Assembly (NCBI GenBank): GCA_902538255.1
Contig: CACBEJ010000002.1
Location: 1-45,380, forward strand
Direction of reading: 5' to 3'
Source: an uncultured Pelagibacteraceae bacterium
Lineage (GTDB): Bacteria; Pseudomonadota; Alphaproteobacteria; Pelagibacterales; Pelagibacteraceae
DNA: 45,380 bases
Part shown: one piece after another, positions 17,934 to 25,873 of the stretch
Position numbering within the stretch: position 1 is the stretch's first letter
How the letters are laid out: each line of letters starts with the position of its first letter
The notes under the pieces: model-generated
Seen by the model: the letters and a program-made list of their open reading frames with translations, nothing else
What the model was told of the DNA's origin: nothing
The model's database searches: none
Translations under genes and position numbers: made by a program

Positions 17934-18855
17934 AAATAGCAAAATATTTTTAGCAGGACATAAAGGAATGGTTGGATCTGCAATTTTAAAGAAATTAAAG
18001 GAAAATGGTTATCAAAATATTATAACAAGAAATAGAAAACAACTTGATTTATTGGATCAAAACAAAACAAAAAAATTTTTAAAAATAAATAAACCAAAAC
18101 TTGTTATAATAGCTGCAGCAAAAGTTGGGGGAATTATTGCCAATATGAATAACAAAAGTAAATTTCTTTATGAAAATTTACAAATTCAAAACAATTTAAT
18201 ACACGGATCATATATTGCAGGGATTAAAAATCTTTTTTTATTAGGATCAAGTTGTATTTATCCAAAATTTTGTAAGCAGCCAATGAAAGAAGAATATTTA
18301 TTAAGTGGATCTTTAGAGGAAAGTAATGACGCATATGCTTTAGCAAAAATAGCAGGCATTAAAATGTGTGAACATTATAGTAAAGCTTATAATTTAAATT
18401 ATAAAAGCTTGATGCCTCCAAATTTATTTGGACCAAATGATAACTATAATCTTCAAAATTCGCATTTCTATCCTGCTTTAATAAAAAAAATTCATAATGC
18501 AAAAAATAGAAATAAAAAAAAGTTAATCCTTTGGGGAAGTGGTAAGCCAAAGAGGGAATTAATGTTTGTATATGATTTTGCTGACGCAGTTATTTATTTC
18601 ATGAATGTTAAAATTAAAGAGCCTTTTTTAAACATAGGAATTGGCAAAGACTATTCTATAAAATGGTTTGCAGAATTTATAATGAAACAATTAAAAGTTA
18701 AACTAAAAATTGAATACGATAAATCAAAACCTGATGGAGTGTTTAGAAAGTGCTTAAACATAGATCGAGCTAAAAGATACGGATGGAAACCAAATAATAA
18801 TTTTGATAATGCTTTCAAAATTACCTATCAGCATTTTTTGAAGAAGAAAGCCTAG
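17920..18855 (+). CDS. fcl: GDP-L-fucose synthase
   Basis: 311 residues. [19 protein letters not shown] is the NADPH loop (GHxGMVGSA), [14 protein letters not shown] is the family AAKVGGI block, [10 protein letters not shown] has the catalytic Ser and Cys, YALAKIAG (about 140) the Tyr-Lys pair, and [13 protein letters not shown] and [11 protein letters not shown] are also typical. It epimerises and reduces GDP-4-keto-6-deoxymannose from Gmd to GDP-L-fucose. The first Met overlaps the gmd 3' end by 14 bp, which implies coupled translation. Its stop shares one base with the start of the following epimerase gene. Confidence 0.97.
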   Translation: MLVNKNSKIFLAGHKGMVGSAILKKLKENGYQNIITRNRKQLDLLDQNKTKKFLKINKPKLVIIAAAKVGGIIANMNNKSKFLYENLQIQNNLIHGSYIAGIKNLFLLGSSCIYPKFCKQPMKEEYLLSGSLEESNDAYALAKIAGIKMCEHYSKAYNLNYKSLMPPNLFGPNDNYNLQNSHFYPALIKKIHNAKNRNKKKLILWGSGKPKRELMFVYDFADAVIYFMNVKIKEPFLNIGIGKDYSIKWFAEFIMKQLKVKLKIEYDKSKPDGVFRKCLNIDRAKRYGWKPNNNFDNAFKITYQHFLKKKA

Positions 18856-19766
18856 TGAAAAAACTATTAGTAGTAACAGGTGGCGCAGGTTTTGTTGGTT
18901 CTAATTTGATTGAATTTTTAATTAAAAAAACATCCTATAAAATTATAAGTTTAGATAATTATTCCTCAGGTTCAAAAAAAAATCATATTAAAAGTAAAAG
19001 AGTTTCATATATAAATGGAGATACTAAAGATATTAATAAAAAATTGATTAGGTATAAGTCAAAAATTCAAACAGTTTTTCATTTTGGTGAATTTTCAAGA
19101 ATATATCAAAGCTTTATTCAAATGAATAAATGTTTCCAGTCTAATACCATTGGAACAAATGCAGTTTTTAATTTTTGCTTAAAAAATAAAATAAAACTAA
19201 TTTATTCTGCAACATCTGCCTCATTAGGTAACAAAGGAAAGGACAAAAATTTATCTCCATATGCTTTTACTAAATCAAAAAATATTGAATTTTTAGAAAA
19301 CTTAAAAAAATGGTTTAACTTTAAATACAATGTAATTTTTTTTTACAACGTTTATGGACCAAAACAAATTTCCCGAGGGAAAATGGCTACTGTTATTGGA
19401 ATATTCGAGGATAATTATTGTAAAGGCGAACCACTACCAGTTGTTAAGCCAGGAACTCAAACCAGACGTTTTACACATATAAAAGATACAATTGAGGTAT
19501 GTTTTAAAGCATGGAATAGTAATAAATTTAATAATTATAGTGTTTCAAATAAAGAAAGTTATTCAATATTACAAGTTGCGAAAATGTTTAAATCAAGAAT
19601 AAAATTTTTACCAAAAAGAAAAGGCGAAAGGTTTGCCTCTGCTTTGACTACAATGAGTTTATCAAATAAGGTATATAAATGTTTTGGAAAAACGAGGTTA
19701 AAAAATTACATAGATGATTTTATTAAAAAAAGTCAAATAAATCACAAAATTAGTTATAAAAGGTAG
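18855..19766 (+). CDS. NAD-dependent UDP-sugar epimerase-like SDR
   Basis: 303 residues, GTG start overlapping the fcl stop by one base. LLVVTGGAGFVGSNLIEFL and ISLDNYSSGSKKNH match UDP-glucose/UDP-HexNAc 4-epimerases. The substrate loop FHFGEFSRIYQSF is not the common HLAA type. SATSASLG and YAFTK (about 138) give the Ser and Tyr-Lys catalytic residues; FFYNVYGPKQ and RRFTHIKDT are standard. It probably epimerises a nucleotide sugar, with specificity unknown. It is the last gene of the island, directly before the 5S rRNA promoter. Confidence 0.8.
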   Translation: MKKLLVVTGGAGFVGSNLIEFLIKKTSYKIISLDNYSSGSKKNHIKSKRVSYINGDTKDINKKLIRYKSKIQTVFHFGEFSRIYQSFIQMNKCFQSNTIGTNAVFNFCLKNKIKLIYSATSASLGNKGKDKNLSPYAFTKSKNIEFLENLKKWFNFKYNVIFFYNVYGPKQISRGKMATVIGIFEDNYCKGEPLPVVKPGTQTRRFTHIKDTIEVCFKAWNSNKFNNYSVSNKESYSILQVAKMFKSRIKFLPKRKGERFASALTTMSLSNKVYKCFGKTRLKNYIDDFIKKSQINHKISYKR

Positions 19767-19794
19767 TTTACATTTAATTTCATTTAGGTATAAA
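19767..19794 (+). promoter_or_regulatory. sigma70-type promoter of the 5S rRNA gene
   Basis: TTTACA (19767-19772) and TATAAA (19789-19794) are separated by 16 bp and match -35 and -10 consensus well. Transcription would begin about 7 nt downstream, right at the predicted 5' end of the 5S gene. This fits an independent promoter for the 5S gene away from 16S-23S. It is judged by eye only. Confidence 0.65.
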
Positions 19795-19800
19795 GCATTC

Positions 19801-19914
19801 GCCGGTGATTATTGCGAAAGTGTTATACCCGATCCCATTCCGAACTCGGAAGTCAAGCCTTTAAGCGCCGATGGTACTTTGTCTTAAGACATGGAAGAGT
19901 AGGTCGTTGCCGGC
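19801..19914 (+). rRNA. rrf: 5S ribosomal RNA
   Basis: About 114 nt. The conserved central part TACCCGATCCCATTCCGAAC followed by TCGGAAGTCAAGC is the 5S loop B/C region, and ATGGTACTTTGTCTTAAGAC with GGAAGAGTAGGTCG is helix IV/loop E. The ends GCCGGT and GCCGGC pair as helix I. No 16S or 23S rRNA gene lies nearby, so the 5S is separated from the rest of the rRNA operon, as known in SAR11. There is only an 11-nt gap to the L36 start. Exact ends could shift by a few bases. Confidence 0.95.
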
Positions 19915-19925
19915 ATTAAATAATT

Positions 19926-20051
19926 ATGAAAATAAAAAGCTCACTTAAGTCTATTAAAAAAAGAGACCTTAATTCCAAACTAGTAAGGAGACGAGGTCGA
20001 GTGTATATAATTAATAAAACTAACCCAAAATTCAAAGCAAGACAGAAATAA
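19926..20051 (+). CDS. rpmJ: 50S ribosomal protein L36
   Basis: 41 residues: starts [14 protein letters not shown], then [20 protein letters not shown]. This is the cysteine-free alphaproteobacterial L36 form (compare RRRGRVYVINKTNPRFKARQ), lacking the zinc-binding CxxC/CxxxxH of other L36 proteins. It is a basic protein of the large subunit, contacting 23S rRNA. The gene starts only 11 nt after the 5S rRNA and has no obvious own promoter, so it may be expressed from the 5S transcript. It is followed 6 nt later by the cytochrome oxidase subunit. Confidence 0.95.
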   Translation: MKIKSSLKSIKKRDLNSKLVRRRGRVYIINKTNPKFKARQK

Positions 20052-20057
20052 TTTTTT

Positions 20058-20168
20058 ATGGACCACGATAACCATAAAAATACCTGGAATAATTTTACTA
20101 AATTTGTTCTGTGGGGAACTGTCGCTGTCATATGTGTTTTGATTTTAATGGCAATATTCTTATTGTAA
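20058..20168 (+). CDS. aa3-type cytochrome c oxidase subunit IV (small bacterial form)
   Basis: 36 residues. A short hydrophilic N-terminus (MDHDNHKNTWNNF) is followed by one transmembrane helix (about 15-36, KFVLWGTVAVICVLILMAIF). The length, the F-x-K-x2-x-W-G-T pattern and the position directly before pntA match the alphaproteobacterial aa3 oxidase subunit IV family (COX4_pro_2 type), a single-helix accessory subunit of the terminal oxidase. The gene is 9 bp before the transhydrogenase alpha gene, a recurring alphaproteobacterial order. Confidence 0.82.
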   Translation: MDHDNHKNTWNNFTKFVLWGTVAVICVLILMAIFLL

Positions 20169-20177
20169 GGTACCCAA

Positions 20178-21266
20178 ATGAAAATCGGGTCTATCTTAGA
20201 AAATCAAAAAATTGAAAAAAGAATATCAATAACTCCTGATTTAGTTAAAAAATATTCATCTCTTGGATTTGAAGTTAGTCTAATGGAAAATTATGGTTTG
20301 CATCTTGGTATAAAAGATGAGCACTTTAAGGAAGTTGGTGTTAAAATTTTAAAAGATGAGTCGGAAATTTTAAATTCATCAGACATATTAATTCAACTCA
20401 GAATGCTATCAGACGATAAAACTTATAACATAAAAGAACACCAAACATTGATAGGTGTACTAGATCCTTACAATAATAAAGAAAAATTAGAAAATTTAGC
20501 TAAAAAAAAAGTTAACCTTTTTTCGCTAGAATTGCTTCCAAGAATTACTAGAGCTCAATCGATGGATATATTATCCTCTCAAGCAAATCTTGCTGGTTAT
20601 AAAGCAGTCATAGAGTCTTTTGCAAATTTTGAAAAAGCTATACCAATGATGATGACAGCAGCAGGCACTGTACCAGCTGCAAAGGTATTAGTTGTTGGTG
20701 CTGGAGTTGCTGGTTTGCAAGCAATTGCCACAGCGAAGAGAATGGGTGCAATTGTTTTTGCTACAGATGTAAGAATGGCATCTAAAGAACAAGTTGAAAG
20801 TTTGGGTGGTAAATTTTTAACAGTGGAAGGTTCAGAAAATTTAGAAACCGAAGGTGGTTATGCAAAAGAAGCTTCAGAAGATTTCAAAAAAAAACAAGAG
20901 GAGCTCATATCTGAAACACTTAAAAAGATCGATATAGTTATCTGTACAGCTTTAATACCAGGTAAAAAAGCTCCAATCATAATAAAAGACCACATGATTG
21001 AAAATATGCAAGCTGGATCAGTTATTTATGATTTAGCTGCAATTCAAGGGGGAAATACTGCATTTACAGAGGTAGATAAAATTATTGAAAAAAATGGAGT
21101 AAAAATAATGGGTGAGAGCAATATTTTAAATAAGTTACCTGTTTCAGCATCAAACTTGTATGCAAAAAATGTATTTAATTTTATAAGTAATTTGATCGAC
21201 AAAGATAATAAAAAAATAAATATCAATCTAGAAGATGAAATTATAGAAAAGACATTAATAAAATAA
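20178..21266 (+). CDS. pntAA: NAD(P) transhydrogenase subunit alpha part 1 (NAD(H)-binding domain I)
   Basis: 362 residues. The N-terminus MKIGSILENQKIEKRISITP is of the alanine dehydrogenase/PntA group (ExxxxExRVxxTP). VGAGVAGLQAIATAKRMGA (about 171-189) is the NAD(H) loop, and ALIPGKKAPIIIKDHMI and GSVIYDLAAIQGGN follow. It is the soluble NADH-binding domain of the proton-translocating transhydrogenase, exchanging hydride between NADH and NADP+. The split into three polypeptides is usual in alphaproteobacteria. AAGG lies 7 nt before the ATG. The next gene starts 3 bp after the stop. Confidence 0.97.
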   Translation: MKIGSILENQKIEKRISITPDLVKKYSSLGFEVSLMENYGLHLGIKDEHFKEVGVKILKDESEILNSSDILIQLRMLSDDKTYNIKEHQTLIGVLDPYNNKEKLENLAKKKVNLFSLELLPRITRAQSMDILSSQANLAGYKAVIESFANFEKAIPMMMTAAGTVPAAKVLVVGAGVAGLQAIATAKRMGAIVFATDVRMASKEQVESLGGKFLTVEGSENLETEGGYAKEASEDFKKKQEELISETLKKIDIVICTALIPGKKAPIIIKDHMIENMQAGSVIYDLAAIQGGNTAFTEVDKIIEKNGVKIMGESNILNKLPVSASNLYAKNVFNFISNLIDKDNKKININLEDEIIEKTLIK

Positions 21267-21269
21267 GTT

Positions 21270-21581
21270 ATGGAAATAGATCCTTTAATATTTAGATTAA
21301 GTATATTTATCCTTTCAATATTTGTAGGATATTATGTTGTTTGGAGTGTTACACCATCTTTACACACACCTTTGATGTCTGTAACGAATGCAATTTCTTC
21401 CGTAATCATTGTTGGAGCTATAATTGCTGGTTTATCAGGAAATTCTGACAGTATTTTCAATACATCAAGTATTTTTGGCTTTTTAGCTATTGCTTTAGCA
21501 GCAATAAATATATTTGGTGGATTTCTTGTAACCCAAAGAATGTTAGCAATGTATAAAAAAAAGACAAAGGATAAAAAATAA
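21270..21581 (+). CDS. pntAB: NAD(P) transhydrogenase subunit alpha part 2 (membrane)
   Basis: 103 residues with about three transmembrane helices. [20 protein letters not shown] (about 18-37) and [15 protein letters not shown] are the family signature of the alpha-subunit membrane domain ([26 protein letters not shown]). [20 protein letters not shown] with a short basic tail RMLAMYKKK follows. It forms half of the proton channel (domain II) together with the PntB helices. It shares one base with the pntB start. Confidence 0.96.
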   Translation: [103 protein letters not shown]

Positions 21582-22978
21582 TGATATCTGCAAACTTATC
21601 TGCAATTTTTTATTTAGTTTCAGGTGTATTGTTTATTCTTGCTTTGAGAGGTCTTTCTTCACCTGAAACATCGAGACAAGGTAATTTGTTTGGTATTTTA
21701 GGAATGGTTATTGCTATAACTGTTACCTTTTTATCAACAGGTAATTTTTCTTCAGGGTTTATATTTGTATTGATATTTATTTTGGCAGGTGGAACAATTG
21801 GTGGTTTTATAGCTTATAGAATACCAATGACGGCTATGCCAGAATTAGTTGCAGGTTTTCATAGTCTAGTTGGACTTGCAGCCGTTTTTGTAGCCATTTC
21901 AGCGTTTTTAAATCCTGAAGCATTTAATCTAGGTTCTCCAGGAAAAATAAAACTTGGTAGTTTAATTGAAATGTCTATCGGTGCTGCAGTTGGAGCAATA
22001 ACATTCTCTGGATCGGTAATCGCATTCTTGAAATTGCAAGGAATAATGTCTGGTTCTCCAATTACCTTTAAAGGCCAACACCCTCTTAACGCACTTATAT
22101 TGATTACAATAGTTGTGTTAATTTATTTGTTATGTTCAACACAATCTCCTAATATATTTTGGATACTGTTATTAGTCTCATTTTTAATTGGTTTTCTTTT
22201 AATTATACCAATTGGTGGAGCAGATATGCCTGTTGTAATTTCTATGCTTAACTCATATTCTGGTTGGGCTGCTGCAGGGATTGGGTTCACTTTAGAAAAT
22301 ACTGCATTAATTATTACAGGTGCACTTGTTGGATCTTCGGGTGCAATTTTATCTTATATAATGTGTAAAGGAATGAATCGTTCATTCTTTAATGTTATTT
22401 TAGGTGGATTTGGTGCAACAGAGGAAATAAAGAGTGGTTCAAATAAAGAACAAAGACCCGTTAAAAGCGGTAATGCTGATGATGCTGCTTTTCTGATGAA
22501 AAATGCTTCATCCGTTATAATTGTACCTGGATATGGAATGGCTGTAGCCCAAGCCCAACACGCTCTAAGAGAAATGGTAGATACATTAAAGAAAAATGAT
22601 ATTAAAGTATCATATGCCATTCATCCTGTGGCCGGAAGAATGCCTGGACATATGAATGTATTATTGGCAGAGGCAAATGTTCCTTATGATGAAGTATTTG
22701 AATTAGAAGAAATAAACAATGATTTTGCAAATGCAGATGTTGCATTTGTGATTGGTGCAAATGATGTAACAAATCCAGTTGCAAAATCTGATCCCCAAAG
22801 TCCAATTTATGGGATGCCAGTGTTAGATGTTGAAAAATGCAAATCTGTTTTATTTGTGAAAAGAAGTCTTTCTCCTGGATATGCTGGAATTGATAATGAT
22901 CTTTTCTACAAGGAAAATACACTAATGTTATTCGCTGATGCAAAAAAGATGACTGAAGATATAACTAAAAATTTATAG
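21581..22978 (+). CDS. pntB: NAD(P) transhydrogenase subunit beta
   Basis: 465 residues, usual length. About nine N-terminal membrane helices (roughly 1-260), including GIGFTLENTALIITGALVGS with the conserved glycine-rich face, then the soluble NADP(H)-binding domain III: VIIVPGYGMAVAQAQHALRE (about 308-327), HPVAGRMPGHMNVLLAEA and VIGANDVTNPVAKSDP. It moves protons while reducing NADP+ with NADH from PntAA. A TTG-start transaldolase-family gene follows 8 bp after its stop, with a Shine-Dalgarno inside the overlap region. Confidence 0.97.
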   Translation: MISANLSAIFYLVSGVLFILALRGLSSPETSRQGNLFGILGMVIAITVTFLSTGNFSSGFIFVLIFILAGGTIGGFIAYRIPMTAMPELVAGFHSLVGLAAVFVAISAFLNPEAFNLGSPGKIKLGSLIEMSIGAAVGAITFSGSVIAFLKLQGIMSGSPITFKGQHPLNALILITIVVLIYLLCSTQSPNIFWILLLVSFLIGFLLIIPIGGADMPVVISMLNSYSGWAAAGIGFTLENTALIITGALVGSSGAILSYIMCKGMNRSFFNVILGGFGATEEIKSGSNKEQRPVKSGNADDAAFLMKNASSVIIVPGYGMAVAQAQHALREMVDTLKKNDIKVSYAIHPVAGRMPGHMNVLLAEANVPYDEVFELEEINNDFANADVAFVIGANDVTNPVAKSDPQSPIYGMPVLDVEKCKSVLFVKRSLSPGYAGIDNDLFYKENTLMLFADAKKMTEDITKNL

Positions 22979-22986
22979 GACTATAA

Positions 22987-23685
22987 TTGAAAACTAAAAT
23001 ATTTTGTGACATTGCTGAAATAAGTCAAATTAAAAAATTTTATAAAAAAAAAATTGTTAAAGGGTTTACAACTAATCCAAGTCTTATGCGAAAGGCTGGA
23101 GCAAAAAATTATGAAATTTATTCAAAACAAATTATTAAAGTTTGCAATAAAAAACCTGTGTCATTAGAAGTTTTTGCAGATGAATATGAAGGCATGAAAG
23201 ATCAGGCAATAAAAATAAATTCATGGGGAAAAAACATTTATGTAAAAATTCCTATAATTAACTCAAAGGGTAAATTTATGGGGAAAATAATAAAAGAGCT
23301 AAATAGTAAAAATGTTAAATTAAATATAACAGCTGTATATTCCTCTAAACAGACAGATAAAATTCTTAAATTAATTAATAAAAGAAATAAAGTTATAATA
23401 TCAATCTTTGCAGGAAGAGCAGCTGATACAGGAAAAGATCCTATTCCAGAGTTTATAAAAAGTATAAAAATGGCAAAAAAATTTAAAAATGTTGAAATAC
23501 TATGGGCAAGTGTAAGAGAGCCTTATAATTACACCCAAGCAAAACAAATAGGCTGTCATATAATTACAATTCCTCCATCTATAATTGAAAAAATTGAAAA
23601 TTTTGGAAAAACCTTTTCTCAACTAACAAAAGAAACAGTTAAAGCTTTTTTAGTAGATAGCAAAAAATCAAAATTTATTATTTAA
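22987..23685 (+). CDS. transaldolase-family protein (TalC/FSA-like)
   Basis: 232 residues, TTG start; AGGA lies 6 nt before it, at the pntB stop. KIFCDIAEISQIKKF and VKGFTTNPSLMRKAG (about 24-38) match the class I transaldolase signature. YVKIPIINSKG (about 84-94) contains the Schiff-base Lys, and LNITAVYSS and FAGRAADTGKDP follow. Small members either act as transaldolase in the pentose phosphate pathway or as fructose-6-phosphate aldolase. It is longer than 210-220-residue relatives by a short tail. It overlaps the convergent membrane gene by 8 bp. Confidence 0.87.
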   Translation: MKTKIFCDIAEISQIKKFYKKKIVKGFTTNPSLMRKAGAKNYEIYSKQIIKVCNKKPVSLEVFADEYEGMKDQAIKINSWGKNIYVKIPIINSKGKFMGKIIKELNSKNVKLNITAVYSSKQTDKILKLINKRNKVIISIFAGRAADTGKDPIPEFIKSIKMAKKFKNVEILWASVREPYNYTQAKQIGCHIITIPPSIIEKIENFGKTFSQLTKETVKAFLVDSKKSKFII

Positions 23686-24919
23686 ATTTATTTGTAGATA
23701 TATAGCCCATCATTACAGCGTAATTTATCCAAAAAATTGAAGAATTATAAGTTGATAAAAAGCTTCCAGACGGAAGTAGTGGTAAAATTGAAGTTGTTAT
23801 AAATAATATTCCTGAAAGTTGAAATACATTCTTACTTTTTAAATAATCATTAAATGAATAAAATAAAGACAAAATAATAAATAATAAAAAACATAAATAA
23901 CCAAAAGCACCTGTTTCTGAGAGAAATTCATAATGAATTTGATGAGGATGTGTTGAAACTCTCAAATTATTTTTTGGATGATCTAAATTATCATATTTTT
24001 CAGAGGCACTTTCAACTCTAAAATTTTTAATTCCAACTCCAAAAATTGGATTATCCAAGAAAATTTCTTTGGCCACATTGTAGTGAGCTCCATATTGAGA
24101 ATTGTTTAAAAATAAAATCCCCTTTTTATTTTCAAACATTTTTATAATTTGATTATAATATCTAACTTTATATGTTTGATTGAAATTAACAAATGTCATC
24201 AAACCAAGAATTAAAATTAAAAAAAATGAAATTTTTATTTTATTACTTAGTTCGTTTGTTAATACTAAATATAGATTAACTATAATAAAAACTTTTATAA
24301 AATTTGATCTTTCTCCTATAAAGAGAGAAATAATTATAAGTATATATGCAACAATAAAGTCTATTTTTGAATTTTTCAAAATTTGACTTACAACTGATAA
24401 AAAAAATAAAACAAATCCATAAAAAAAATATCCAATAACACTCTCACTTTCAGCAATAGTTGAACCCCCAGTAAAACTAGCCAATCTTTGTCCAGGCATT
24501 GTGGAAATTAAACCAAAAATATTTTTTCCAGAGAAATATTCAAATATTAGATCAAATATTATAATGAGAAAAAAAATAGACCAGACTTTATAGATATAAT
24601 TTATTTGGTTTTCATTAAAATTATTTAATAAATATTTAAATGATAAAATAAAAAATATAACAAAAAAAAATTTTATTACTCTTGGATAAGACAATGTTAT
24701 ATCATTTGAAAAAATTAGATTTATAACTAGCGATATAAAAAAGAAAACTAACAAATAAAAGTTTTTACTATTAATAGTAAATTCATTTTTGTTTAAAATT
24801 TTTATTAAAATAAATGAAATAGAAATTAAAATTAAAATTAAGTTAATAGTAAAATTACCAATAATTATTACCAATGGAAACAATGAGAAAAATAAATAAA
24901 TCGAATTTTTTAAGAGCAT
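23678..24919 (-). CDS. O-antigen ligase/polymerase-like membrane protein (Wzy_C family)
   Basis: 413 residues, about 11-12 membrane segments. Between helices lies a large periplasmic loop with FGVGIKNFRVES (about 291-302) and STHPHQIHYEFLSETGAFGY (about 322-341). This GxGxxxF...HPHNxxLxxxxExGxxG pattern is the Wzy_C signature of WaaL ligases and Wzy polymerases. It probably ligates the Und-PP-linked glycan to lipid A-core or polymerises repeat units. It lies outside the glycan island, beyond pnt. The initiator tRNA gene is 39 bp upstream on the same strand, so it may share a transcript with rpsU. Confidence 0.85.
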   Translation of the reverse strand: MLLKNSIYLFFSLFPLVIIIGNFTINLILILISISFILIKILNKNEFTINSKNFYLLVFFFISLVINLIFSNDITLSYPRVIKFFFVIFFILSFKYLLNNFNENQINYIYKVWSIFFLIIIFDLIFEYFSGKNIFGLISTMPGQRLASFTGGSTIAESESVIGYFFYGFVLFFLSVVSQILKNSKIDFIVAYILIIISLFIGERSNFIKVFIIVNLYLVLTNELSNKIKISFFLILILGLMTFVNFNQTYKVRYYNQIIKMFENKKGILFLNNSQYGAHYNVAKEIFLDNPIFGVGIKNFRVESASEKYDNLDHPKNNLRVSTHPHQIHYEFLSETGAFGYLCFLLFIILSLFYSFNDYLKSKNVFQLSGILFITTSILPLLPSGSFLSTYNSSIFWINYAVMMGYISTNKFK

Positions 24920-24958
24920 ATTATTTATATATATAAACTGAGAAATTAGTAAATAAAT

Positions 24959-25035
<77 letters not shown>

Positions 25036-25039
25036 GTTT

Positions 25040-25246
25040 TTAAATTCTATTTTTTAACTTATTAAGTTTTTTAACTCTTTTAATGTTTTCTTGCAGAATT
25101 CTCTTTTTCTTCTCTGAGGGTTTTTCATAAGTATTTTTTAATTTTATAATTTTAAAAAAACCATCTCTCTGAAGTTTTCTTTTTAAAACTCTTAAAGCTT
25201 GCTCTATATTATTATCTTTAACTTCTATTTTAATAACGACCTCCAA
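25040..25246 (-). CDS. rpsU: 30S ribosomal protein S21
   Basis: Up to 68 residues in the longest frame with a canonical start (TTG at 25246). EVKDNNIEQALRVLKRKL and GFFKIIKLKNTYEKPSEKK match alphaproteobacterial S21 (VRDNNVDQALRALKKK; YEKPSEKR). The TTG overlaps the only Shine-Dalgarno (GGAGG, 25240-25244), so it cannot be served by it. An in-frame ATT at 25234-25232, 5 nt after GGAGG, fits both the ribosome spacing and the family N-terminus (Ile aligns with Met of MQVLVRDNN). The start may therefore be a rare AUU. S21 helps 30S subunits recognise mRNA starts. A terminator-like hairpin lies just upstream. Confidence 0.9.
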   Translation of the reverse strand: MEVVIKIEVKDNNIEQALRVLKRKLQRDGFFKIIKLKNTYEKPSEKKKRILQENIKRVKKLNKLKNRI

Positions 25247-25269
25247 AAAAGTGGTTATTTATCACTTTT
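25245..25269 (-). terminator. terminator- or attenuator-like hairpin before rpsU
   Basis: On the minus strand AAAAGTG (25269-25263), a 9-nt loop and CACTTTT (25253-25247) form a 7-bp stem, and six T in a row (25250-25245) follow. The T run leads straight into the rpsU Shine-Dalgarno GGAGG. It could end the rpmE-trcR transcript or regulate S21 expression. The stem is AT-rich and weak. Confidence 0.45.
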
Positions 25270-25303
25270 ATATTTTTATGTCTATTCAAATTAATCATTG
25301 CGG

Positions 25304-25873
25304 TTACTTTTGATTTAACTGTTTCTCTTTTTCTTTTTTTTCTCTTTTAATTCTTCTCTCAGCTTTCTCTATAGCACTCATCAAATCTTTTTGAGTAAAT
25401 AAATTTAGTGCAACAGGATCCTTAGGATTTAAATTGTTATAGTTCCAGTAACTTTTATTTCTTATTGATGTCACTGAATTTTTTGTTATGCCGATAAGTT
25501 TGGCAATTTGAGAATCTTTTAGAATATTGTATTGTTTTATTAACCACAAAGCAGAGTCTGGCTTATCTTGTCTTTTTGATAATGGAATATATTTCTTAAT
25601 TTTTTTTTCTGAATTAGATATTTCAATATCGTTATTTTTAATTAGTAACGGTCTATTTTCGTCCTTAGAAGATAATTCAATTTCCTCTCTTGATAATTGT
25701 CCAGAAATTATTGGATTGTAAGCTTTTATTCCTTTACCAACTTCTCCATCTGCTATACCTTGAATTTCTACTTCATGTAATTTACAAAAATTTGCAATTT
25801 GTTTAAATGTTAAGCTTGTATTTTCTACTAACCATACGGCAGTAGCCATTGGCATTAAAGGAGCATCTGACAT
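25304..25873 (-). CDS. trcR: DUF1013 protein, TrcR-like cell-cycle transcriptional regulator
   Basis: 189 residues. The N-terminus PLMPMATAVWLVENTSLTFK followed by FCKLHEVEIQGIADGEVG is nearly diagnostic for the alphaproteobacterial DUF1013 family, which includes the Caulobacter regulator TrcR. A second helical block contains SALWLIKQYNILKDSQIAKL and IGITKNSVTSIRNKSYWN (about 120-147), which reads as a helix-turn-helix. The tail is a highly charged Lys/Glu helix. It is likely a DNA-binding regulator; targets in this organism are not known. It starts directly after the rpmE stop. Confidence 0.9.
   Translation of the reverse strand: MSDAPLMPMATAVWLVENTSLTFKQIANFCKLHEVEIQGIADGEVGKGIKAYNPIISGQLSREEIELSSKDENRPLLIKNNDIEISNSEKKIKKYIPLSKRQDKPDSALWLIKQYNILKDSQIAKLIGITKNSVTSIRNKSYWNYNNLNPKDPVALNLFTQKDLMSAIEKAERRIKREKKEKEKQLNQK

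Larger units (their letters stand above)
1..19766. other. surface-polysaccharide hypervariable island (right part)
   Basis: This stretch holds glycosyltransferases (GT4, GT2, GT-C-like), sugar-nucleotide SDR enzymes, FkbM-type methyltransferases and a WecA/MraY-type transferase, arranged in modules that change strand six or more times. It ends at a solitary 5S rRNA gene, after which conserved housekeeping genes begin. In SAR11 genomes a hypervariable region is known to sit between the 16S-23S genes and the 5S gene, and this arrangement matches its 5S-proximal part. The left boundary lies outside the window. Membership is inferred from gene content and layout. Confidence 0.8.

Noticed and set aside
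22354..22943. Minus-strand open frames of 88 and 113 codons inside pntB
   Set aside because: They mirror the strongly conserved pntB frame and show no family motifs or ribosome-binding site.
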